A stretch of 64,000 nucleotides of DNA, from NCBI GenBank assembly GCA_028714915.1, contig JAQTLL010000004.1:1-64000 (forward strand), written 5' to 3'. Of the stretch, positions 58,214 through 64,000 are shown in pieces. The first letter of the stretch is position 1. Each line of letters opens with the position of its first letter. Made by a program: the position numbers and the translations under genes. The notes under the pieces were generated by a model. The model did not search any database. It was not told the DNA's origin and saw nothing but the letters and a program-made list of their open reading frames with translations. The stretch comes from Sulfuricurvum sp. (GTDB lineage Bacteria > Campylobacterota > Campylobacteria > Campylobacterales > Sulfurimonadaceae).

Positions 58214-59284
58214 CAAATGCTCTTTGAGCCATTTTAGCCCTTGTTTGTGGGAGCCAAATTTTTGGTTGAGCTGTGCTTCGTAAGCACTCTCTAAAATAGT
58301 TTTGAACTCTTCGGATGGTGTACGTCCAAGAGAAATCAAATCACGACCCTGAAGCAGGGGGGGTGGCGGAGTCACCAAAGATCCAAATTTATGGGCGTGT
58401 TCTATTACTATTTTGGTGGTTCGAAGAAGGGAGCGTTCGGCAGTAATGCTTTTTAAGATTCTATCGGGTTCTTTGGTCTCTAAGAGCAATGCGCCAAACA
58501 GCAGAGCTAACGATTTTGAACTGTTTTGGCTTAGCTTATCGACCCGTAGCAGTGCGTGATTCCACGCTGCTTGCGAAGGAGGTTCAAAAAGAGACTCACC
58601 CCCCATCTCTTTGAGGAGACGCAATCCGACAGAAGGTTTTGTACTCAAAAGGAGAAGCTTTTTAATTTCTTCAAAAATCCGCTCTTTGGGCAGCTCTTCA
58701 AGGGCTTTGTTGGCAATCATCTCTTTGCACAGATTGAGCAGTTTCGGGTCGCATACTAGATTAAAACGGGCGGCGAATTGGACGGCTCGCAGGGGTCGCA
58801 GCGGATCTTCAATAAAGGTTTTTTCATCCACACACATTAACCGTTTGTTGCGTAAATCTTCTATACCGCTGTACGGGTCTAATAATGTTTTTGTTTGGGG
58901 GTTATAGCCTATGGCGTTGATGGTAAAGTCACGTCTGCGGGCGGCGGTAGCGAAGTCAAGGGTAAAATCATAATGGATTTCAAACCCTTTGTGCCCGCTT
59001 GCGTGTTTGGACTCAATACGTGGAGGAGAGAAGTCGATTTCCAGCTCTTGGAGTCGAAGTTTTATGACCCCGAAGCTTTTTCCGACGAGATTGAGCTTAC
59101 CAAAAGGTTTGAGTATGGTCTCCAGCTCTTCGAGTGAGTGCATGTTATAAAGTTCAATGTCGATGTCTTTGGAGTGAATATCCAGTAAAGCATCACGCAC
59201 ATATCCCCCTATAACTATCGGGGTAATGTTGTGAGCCCATAACGCATCAAGAATCGGATAAAGTTTGAGGGGGAGCGTAATCAT
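58199..59284 (-). CDS. tRNA nucleotidyltransferase / poly(A) polymerase family protein
   Basis: 361 residues. Class II nucleotidyltransferase head: VIGGYVRDALL with catalytic Asp40/Asp42 in SKDIDIELYN. RRRDFTINAIGYNP and the neck motif DPLRPLRAVQFAARF follow, all family hallmarks. It may add CCA (or CC or A) to tRNA 3' ends. Its location is odd: it is embedded between phoR (4-base overlap) and pstC. The C-terminal HD-like region is short. Full CCA-adding specificity cannot be decided from sequence. Confidence 0.88.
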   Translation of the reverse strand: MITLPLKLYPILDALWAHNITPIVIGGYVRDALLDIHSKDIDIELYNMHSLEELETILKPFGKLNLVGKSFGVIKLRLQELEIDFSPPRIESKHASGHKGFEIHYDFTLDFATAARRRDFTINAIGYNPQTKTLLDPYSGIEDLRNKRLMCVDEKTFIEDPLRPLRAVQFAARFNLVCDPKLLNLCKEMIANKALEELPKERIFEEIKKLLLLSTKPSVGLRLLKEMGGESLFEPPSQAAWNHALLRVDKLSQNSSKSLALLFGALLLETKEPDRILKSITAERSLLRTTKIVIEHAHKFGSLVTPPPPLLQGRDLISLGRTPSEEFKTILESAYEAQLNQKFGSHKQGLKWLKEHLVTKP

Positions 59285-60678
59285 TTTTTGGGAACAAGGG
59301 TGTCAAGTTCAAAACTAAACGTAGAGCCAACACCCAATGTGCTTTCAATCCGGAGTGTTGAATCGTGAAGTTTTAGGATGTAACTGACGATAGCGAGTCC
59401 CAACCCCATTGAGTTATCCCAGCTGTTTTTTTGAACACGGTAGAACTTGCTCGCAATGAGTTCGAGCTCATGCGGGGCGATTCCAATCCCTTTATCTGTA
59501 ACTTCGATAGCATGGTCACTTAGCCTGAGCGTGACTACATCCTCAGAATATTTAATGGCATTGTCAATGAGGTTGGTGATGACGAGATCGATCATCGTTC
59601 TATCCGCAACCACCTCTTTGGGGCAACCTTCATAAATAATGACTCGCTTGGGATATTTCCCCTGAAGAGTGGAGGTGACATCACGGCACAACGTATCGAG
59701 ATCAAACGTGGTGGGCTTGATGGAGAGATCGTTGTTTTCGAGTTTGACAGAGAGGGCGAGACGGTCGAGCATGGTGCTGATTTTAAGGGCATTTGAATGG
59801 ATTTTTCCTAAAAATTTTTCACGTATGGCGAGGCTAAGATTTGGGTCTTCTTCGAGCGTTTCGGTGTATCCGACGATGGCGGCAACAGGGTTTTTGAATT
59901 CGTGGCTGATGGCGGAGAGAATATCATTTTGCTGTTTATTGATAAGACGAAGGCGTGCCGTGTATTTGCGCTTTTGTTTGTCGCGGTTTCGGAGTTTTTT
60001 GACGAGATTTTTGAGCAGCAGCGTAATCTGTAAAAATTCTCTAAAATGTTCGGGTTTTAAAACAGCTGCATAATTTTTTGCCGAGATTTCGTGGAGATAG
60101 TGGGTGATTTGAGCTATATCGTACTGCGCTTTTTTAGAGATTTTAAAGGCAATGATGAGGGCTATAATGATAAAAAGTGCAAAGGACGAGGCGAGCTTAA
60201 TCCATAGCTGGTAAAAATACCCCATAACACTGTGAAGTGTTACCCCAAGCCTGAGAATGACAATATTTCCTTGAAAGGCAATTTGTTTGGCAACAAAAAT
60301 ATAATCTTCATCGAAGGTGGCAGAATAGCGTACTTCTACCCCATAAGGCTCTATCACGGCATTCATTACCTCTTTACGATTGCGCATCGAATCAACAGAA
60401 CGTTTGTCAATGTTGCTTTCGGCCAGGACTTTTCCATTATTATCAAATACGGTAGCGCGATAATCGGTTTGATTGTGTACTGCATTGACATAGTGATCTA
60501 AGCTGTTTGATTGATTGGAACGGACGGAGACAAGCTCTAATGTTTTTTGGAGGTGATTGATGTTGTCGTTGATAATCATCTCTTTGAGGGTATAGTAGCC
60601 AATAAAGGAGGCAATAGTAAGGGTTCCTACAAAAAGAGCCAGTGTGTTGAGAAAAAAGAGCTGATGGATTTTTAACAC
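59281..60678 (-). CDS. phoR: Phosphate-regulon sensor histidine kinase PhoR-like
   Basis: 465 residues. Membrane helices at about 8-29 and 162-179 flank a periplasmic sensor region of about 130 residues; a cytoplasmic linker leads to His259 in SAISHEFKNPVAA. The ATPase domain has VITNLIDNAIKYS, VTDKGIGIAP and GLGLAIVSYI. Its gene overlaps phoB by 7 bases and sits between phoB and the pst genes, which is why I assign PhoR. Enterobacterial PhoR has only a minimal periplasmic part, so the large sensor here is different. Confidence 0.85.
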   Translation of the reverse strand: MLKIHQLFFLNTLALFVGTLTIASFIGYYTLKEMIINDNINHLQKTLELVSVRSNQSNSLDHYVNAVHNQTDYRATVFDNNGKVLAESNIDKRSVDSMRNRKEVMNAVIEPYGVEVRYSATFDEDYIFVAKQIAFQGNIVILRLGVTLHSVMGYFYQLWIKLASSFALFIIIALIIAFKISKKAQYDIAQITHYLHEISAKNYAAVLKPEHFREFLQITLLLKNLVKKLRNRDKQKRKYTARLRLINKQQNDILSAISHEFKNPVAAIVGYTETLEEDPNLSLAIREKFLGKIHSNALKISTMLDRLALSVKLENNDLSIKPTTFDLDTLCRDVTSTLQGKYPKRVIIYEGCPKEVVADRTMIDLVITNLIDNAIKYSEDVVTLRLSDHAIEVTDKGIGIAPHELELIASKFYRVQKNSWDNSMGLGLAIVSYILKLHDSTLRIESTLGVGSTFSFELDTLVPKK

Positions 60679-61346
60679 AGGGTGTACCCAACTCCCCTCA
60701 CGGTTTTGATGTATTCTTTGCTCTTATCGGGATCAATTTTCTCTTTGAGGCGGTTGATGGCGACATTGACCGTGCGGTCTTGGTACATTTCATCCCCTCC
60801 CCATACATGTTCGAGGAGATACTCTCGGTCGAGTACGATATTTTGGTTGCTGATGAGCGCATACAACAGATCAAATTCGAGCTTGGTAAGTTCTATGGGA
60901 GCGTTTTCGATGATGAGGGTTCTGGATGCGAGGTTAAGGGTTATGTCACGATAGGTGATATTGCCCTCATTGGAGGTTTTTTGAGTACGGCGTAAAATTG
61001 CTTTTACCCGCAAAACGAGCTCTTTCATCCTGAACGGTTTGGTCAGATAATCATCCCCGCCCCGCTCAAACCCCTGTTCAATCTCTTCGTCTTTGTCTTT
61101 GGCACTGATAAAAATGACCGGAGTATTGATCCCCTGCCGCCGCAATGAGGCAATGTATTCACTCCCCTCCGTTCCGGGAAGATTGCGATCCATCAAAATC
61201 AAATCGACTTTTTCCTCTGCAAGTACTTCTGCGACACGTTTGGTATTTAGAAATCCGATGGTTTCAAACCCCTCGCGTCCGAGGTTAAATTCCATTAACT
61301 CTAAAATATCTTCTTCATCCTCGACGATGAGTATGAGTGCATTCAT
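60672..61346 (-). CDS. phoB: Phosphate-regulon response regulator PhoB-like
   Basis: 224 residues, OmpR/PhoB family. Receiver with EDEED (9-13), phosphoacceptor Asp53 in LILMDRNLPG and Lys in LTKPFRM; winged-helix DNA-binding domain at about 130-224 (ELTKLEFDLLYALISN, VAINRLKEKI, VRGVGYTLC). It probably binds the 11-base-spaced GTAA half-sites found at five promoters here. It lies 11 bases downstream of phoU. Confidence 0.9.
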   Translation of the reverse strand: MNALILIVEDEEDILELMEFNLGREGFETIGFLNTKRVAEVLAEEKVDLILMDRNLPGTEGSEYIASLRRQGINTPVIFISAKDKDEEIEQGFERGGDDYLTKPFRMKELVLRVKAILRRTQKTSNEGNITYRDITLNLASRTLIIENAPIELTKLEFDLLYALISNQNIVLDREYLLEHVWGGDEMYQDRTVNVAINRLKEKIDPDKSKEYIKTVRGVGYTLC

Positions 61347-61357
61347 GCAAGATGTCC

Positions 61358-62029
61358 TTAAACGTGGTAGTTTAATTCGCCGCCTTGTTGGGCGTACAAA
61401 AGAAGTGCTGCAATATTGACGGTGCGATCCCCTGTTCTCTCCAGCTTGCGCAAAGTTGCAAGGACTCGAACATAATCTGTTGAGAGTTCATGCGAGTTGA
61501 CAATAAGATTCAGAAGATCTTTTTCGATGATAGAAAAGAGGTCATCATTTTTGGACTCTTCAACCGACACTTTGCGAAACAGCTCTTCGGCATCTGAGGT
61601 ATTCATATTTTCCAAATATTCATGGATGTATTGCAGGGCATTGAGTGTTGTTTTTTGCAACTGAATGATGGATGGCGCCATTATGGTAATATCACATTCG
61701 CTGCTGCAAAGATCTTGAAGTCTGGTGGTGTATTTTTTCATATTCTCACCGACACGATCAATCTCGTTGGTCATTTTTAAAAAGGCAACAAGAAGGCGAA
61801 GCTCTTGAGCCTCAGGACCATAGAGCGCCAGTGTTTTGATTACTTCGTTATCAATTGTGTTTGCGTCGGTCTGGATGTTTTTGAGATGTTTTTTAGCACT
61901 TTCATAGAGATCGTTCCGGTTGTTTTCAAACGCGTTTAGCGTCTCTTCATTGGCACGAATGATAGCGACCACAAGAGCAGAAATCTGTGTTCGGATATCA
62001 TTGAGTTTGTTTTCATAACGAGGTAGCAT
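61358..62029 (-). CDS. phoU: Phosphate signalling protein PhoU
   Basis: 223 residues, all-helical. Segments such as ALVVAIIRANEETLNAFENN, TLALYGPEAQELRLLVAFLK and RTVNIAALLLYAQQ fit the two three-helix bundles of PhoU with metal-binding E/D-rich turns. It links PstSCAB activity to PhoR. First gene of the phoU-phoB-phoR-nucleotidyltransferase run, divergent from pstS. Confidence 0.88.
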   Translation of the reverse strand: MLPRYENKLNDIRTQISALVVAIIRANEETLNAFENNRNDLYESAKKHLKNIQTDANTIDNEVIKTLALYGPEAQELRLLVAFLKMTNEIDRVGENMKKYTTRLQDLCSSECDITIMAPSIIQLQKTTLNALQYIHEYLENMNTSDAEELFRKVSVEESKNDDLFSIIEKDLLNLIVNSHELSTDYVRVLATLRKLERTGDRTVNIAALLLYAQQGGELNYHV

Positions 62030-62064
62030 AGTTGAGCCTTTGGTTAATGTACTGCAAAGGTGTG

Positions 62065-62097
62065 ATTGTAGTCCATTAAGGTCACAGTTTGATTACA
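62065..62097 (-). promoter_or_regulatory. Pho-box promoter of phoU-phoB-phoR
   Basis: On the minus strand, TGTAA (62093-62097) and TGTGA (62082-62086) are 11 bases apart, followed by TACAAT (62065-62070) as -10 about 11 bases downstream. Suggests PhoB autoregulation. Confidence 0.6.
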
Positions 62098-62146
62098 ATA
62101 GTTTACCATACTCTGTAACCTTTTCGTTACCTATCCCCACTACAAT
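62092..62146 (+). promoter_or_regulatory. Pho-box promoter of pstS
   Basis: GTAAC (62115-62119) and GTTAC (62126-62130) start 11 bases apart, with weaker TTAC sites at 62093 and 62103 upstream. TACAAT at 62141-62146 is the -10, about 10 bases downstream of the second site. It shares the divergent intergenic region with the phoU promoter. Confidence 0.65.
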
Positions 62147-62177
62147 ACCGAGATAAAAAACCACCAAGGACAATCCA

Positions 62178-63170
62178 ATGCTAAGTAAAATGACTAAAGG
62201 TTTAGTGATTGCGGCTATCGCGGCTACGTCGATGATCGCAGCGGATAAAATCAATGGAGCGGGCGCAACGTTTCCGGCACCGTGTTATTATGACTGGGCG
62301 TACAACTATCAAAAAGCGACCCATACTCGTGTTAACTACCAATCCATCGGTTCCGGCGGCGGTATCAAGCAAATTTCTGAGCGTATTGTTGATTTCGGTG
62401 CAACCGATGCCCCAATGACGCCTAAAGAGCTGGATGCGGCCAAGTTGTTTCAGTTCCCTGCGGTTATCGGTTCAATTGTAGTGGCGCACAACCTTCCGGG
62501 TGTTGCGGATGAAAAACTAAAACTCAAAAACAGTGTTGTAGCAGATATTTTTGCGGGTAAAATCACGATGTGGAATGATGCGGCAATTGTTGCAGACAAT
62601 GCAGGTGTTAACCTCCCCGCTGAAAAAATTATTGTTGCTCACCGTTCTGACGGATCAGGGACAACCTACGTATTTACGGATTATTTGAGCGAAGCATCTA
62701 AAATGTGGAAAAGCAAATTCGGTACGGGTAAAGCAATCGGCTGGGCAACCGGTGTCGGCGGAAAAGGAAATGAGGGTGTAACGAATCTTATCAAACAAAC
62801 TCCGTACTCTATCGGCTACATCGAAAATGCTTATAAAGAAAAGAATAATCTTTCAGCGGCAACGTTGCAAACAGCAGAGGGCAAATGGGTAAGTGCACGT
62901 AAAGCAACTTTCCAAGCAGCCGTTAAACAAGCAAAATGGTCTAAAAAAGATCACTTTTACAGCTCACTTGTATTGCAAGACGGTTCATACCCAATCGTAG
63001 CGGCAACGTTTATCCTTATGCCACGCGAAAAAGCGGAGGTTAATGAAGAAGTCATTAAATTCTTCGATTACTCCTTCCGTAACGGAGACCAAGCAGCTGA
63101 GAAATTGGGTTATATCCCGCTTCCGGTTGAAACAACCAATATGGTACGCGAGTACTGGGCGGGTAAATAA
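62178..63170 (+). CDS. pstS: Phosphate ABC transporter substrate-binding protein PstS
   Basis: 330 residues. A signal peptide (about 1-21, VIAAIAATSMIAA) is followed by GAGATFPAP, the classic mature PstS start. Phosphate-binding blocks are visible: NYQSIGSGGGIKQI, DFGATDAPM, HRSDGSGTTYVF and GVGGKGNEGV. It delivers phosphate to PstCA. It stands alone on the plus strand, followed by a palindromic repeat and a strong terminator. Confidence 0.96.
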   Translation: MLSKMTKGLVIAAIAATSMIAADKINGAGATFPAPCYYDWAYNYQKATHTRVNYQSIGSGGGIKQISERIVDFGATDAPMTPKELDAAKLFQFPAVIGSIVVAHNLPGVADEKLKLKNSVVADIFAGKITMWNDAAIVADNAGVNLPAEKIIVAHRSDGSGTTYVFTDYLSEASKMWKSKFGTGKAIGWATGVGGKGNEGVTNLIKQTPYSIGYIENAYKEKNNLSAATLQTAEGKWVSARKATFQAAVKQAKWSKKDHFYSSLVLQDGSYPIVAATFILMPREKAEVNEEVIKFFDYSFRNGDQAAEKLGYIPLPVETTNMVREYWAGK

Positions 63171-63184
63171 GTTTTACCGCCACT

Positions 63185-63212
63185 GTCATTCCCGATCAAA
63201 TCGGGAATCCAG
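63185..63212. repeat. Dispersed palindromic repeat, half element (copy 6)
   Basis: GTCATTCCCGAT...ATCGGGAATCCAG: arms ATTCCCGAT and ATCGGGAAT around CAA. It begins 15 bases after the pstS stop and precedes the terminator. Confidence 0.8.
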
Positions 63213-63220
63213 CTTTAATA

Positions 63221-63263
63221 GATACCTCTAAGACCATTTCGGTGTTCTTAGAGGTGTCTTTTT
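63221..63263 (+). terminator. Rho-independent terminator after pstS
   Basis: ACCTCTAAGA (63224-63233) pairs perfectly with TCTTAGAGGT (63246-63255), followed by GTCTTTTT. This is the clearest intrinsic terminator in the window. Confidence 0.85.
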
Positions 63264-63321
63264 CGCCGAAGACCCATATTCCATTTCTTTTTCCTTTTTC
63301 TTTCTCCCTCAATAAAGCTTG

Positions 63322-63353
63322 ATAACCCGTTTTAGCGTATGCACTCGGGTTAT
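63322..63353. repeat. Inverted repeat upstream of the porin promoter
   Basis: ATAACCCG (63322-63329) and CGGGTTAT (63346-63353) are perfectly complementary with a 16-base loop. It could be a second terminator or an operator; nothing else coding is visible in 63171-63454. Confidence 0.45.
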
Positions 63354-63375
63354 ATTTATAATCCATTTCCCCTCT

Positions 63376-63425
63376 TGTAACCCTCTTGTAATCGTAACAT
63401 TCACGTAATCTTCTTTTTCTACAAT
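63376..63425 (+). promoter_or_regulatory. Pho-box promoter of the porin gene
   Basis: TGTAA at 63376-63380 and 63387-63391, and CGTAA at 63393-63397 and 63404-63408, form two interleaved pairs each with an 11-base period. TACAAT at 63420-63425 is the -10. The layout matches the pstS promoter. Confidence 0.68.
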
Positions 63426-63454
63426 ATCGCCATATTAATCAGGAGTGATAACCA

Positions 63455-64000
63455 ATGAAAAAAGTAACTTTATCTGCCCTTGCTGCGGTGATGATGTCAG
63501 GTGTAGTGTATGCTGATACTATGACACTGTTTAGTGATCCTAAAACAGGTCAAGTATTTACCACAGCTGGTGAAGGCCGTGTTGCAATGGGTGATTTTAT
63601 CGATGCAAAAAGTATTGATATGTCTCAACGTGAGAGTGAATCAGCATTTTCAGAGTACAAAGATGCACAAAAAAAATATGTGAACGTAAAATCAAAAGCG
63701 AAAACGCTTGAATTTAGCGGTACACACTATTTTGGGTTAACAAGCAATAATTATGGTGCTAAAAATGCTCAAGGTGCTGATCAATCAACCGGTTTTGAAA
63801 TGCGTCGTAACTATGTTCAAGTGAAAGCATTTTTGAATGATAAAGATTATTTTCGCGTAACATTGGATGCAACAAAAGAGCTTGAGTCAACATCAACGGC
63901 AACTGGCGATGGTCCAGCTAGTGTTATCGTTAAATATGCTTACCTTTATCTCGATAAAGTTCTCCCTTATACCGGCGTAGAGATCGGTATTGCTCACCGT
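63455..64000 (+). CDS. Outer-membrane porin, probably phosphate-selective (5' part only)
   Basis: The frame is open from the ATG to the window edge (182 codons). AGGAG lies 9 bases before the start. A signal peptide (MKKVTLSALAAVMMSGVVYA, cleavage before DTMTLF) precedes a mature N-terminus and a beta-strand pattern (TLEFSGTHYFGL, FEMRRNYVQVKAFLN, KDYFRVTLDATKE, IVKYAYLYLDKVL) typical of OprP/OprO-like porins. The Pho-box promoter and adjoining pstS support a phosphate or polyphosphate channel, but the diagnostic loops lie beyond the edge. Confidence 0.75.
   Translation, partial: MKKVTLSALAAVMMSGVVYADTMTLFSDPKTGQVFTTAGEGRVAMGDFIDAKSIDMSQRESESAFSEYKDAQKKYVNVKSKAKTLEFSGTHYFGLTSNNYGAKNAQGADQSTGFEMRRNYVQVKAFLNDKDYFRVTLDATKELESTSTATGDGPASVIVKYAYLYLDKVLPYTGVEIGIAHR

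Overview
The window looks like a chromosomal segment of a Campylobacterota (Epsilonproteobacteria) species, most likely a free-living sulfur-oxidising relative of Sulfuricurvum or Sulfurimonas. I infer this from NIF-type NifS/NifU, the tig-clpP-GGDEF-def-comM order, a dnaA region flanked on both sides by TTATTCACA/TCATTCACA DnaA boxes as in Helicobacter, a lone fliI, class Ia NrdA/NrdB and a stand-alone YeiH-type exporter. Base composition looks moderate by eye, which favours Sulfuricurvum over the AT-richer Sulfurimonas; the genus is inference. I see no insertion sequence, prophage, CRISPR array, toxin-antitoxin pair or tRNA. The window is core genome with dispersed short palindromic repeats between genes.

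Layout. 1-130: a consensus sigma-70 promoter and boxA-like leader reading leftwards out of the window, probably into an rRNA operon. 354-2669: Bax-inhibitor-like membrane protein, ThiD2-like protein, flavoprotein. 2716-6296 (minus): hypothetical, BioC, and a ZnuABC-type metal importer. 6442-8245: secG, frr, pyrE, hypothetical. 8256-9875 (minus): KefB-like antiporter. 10017-16534: pyrG, recJ, LapB-like TPR protein, rnhA, rnc, aroC. 16721-20307: PIN-PhoH ATPase, response regulator, histidine kinase. 20343-22543 (minus): nifU, nifS. 22705-25032: iron-permease-like protein, fliI, folE. 25248-30318: tig, clpP, degenerate GGDEF protein, def, comM. 30319-34806 (minus): YeiH-like exporter and a large AsmA/DUF748 protein. 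34911-38230: nrdB, nitrilase-family protein, pcm, NOL1/NOP2/Sun (RsmB-like) methyltransferase, translationally coupled. 38231-42455 (minus): hypothetical, nrdA, purB. 42539-45256: RluA-family synthase, and a two-domain acyltransferase resembling OlsF on the other strand.

The replication origin lies at about 45.3-47.9 kb. DnaA boxes occur in three intergenic clusters: upstream of ruvC, between ruvC and dnaA, and between dnaA and dnaN. The last has the full bacterial unwinding layout: DnaA boxes, a C-run, five DnaA-trios, then an AT-rich stretch. dnaN, gyrB, a degenerate GGDEF/EAL protein and queF follow.

The right end (53.2-64 kb) is a phosphate regulon: PiT transporter, a secreted or anchored hypothetical protein, pstB-pstA-pstC, a tRNA nucleotidyltransferase-family gene, phoR-phoB-phoU, pstS, and the start of a porin cut by the window edge. 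Five promoters here share one architecture: (T/C)GTAA half-sites repeated every 11 bp, with a -10 hexamer about 10 bp downstream. This suggests a single PhoB regulon that includes the hypothetical protein and the porin.

The least explained element is a roughly 62-base sequence present twice (31441-31508 and 48956-49023). Its hairpin stems differ in sequence but keep their base pairing, while its loops and linker are identical. This looks like a structured RNA or a family of structured repeats that I do not recognise.
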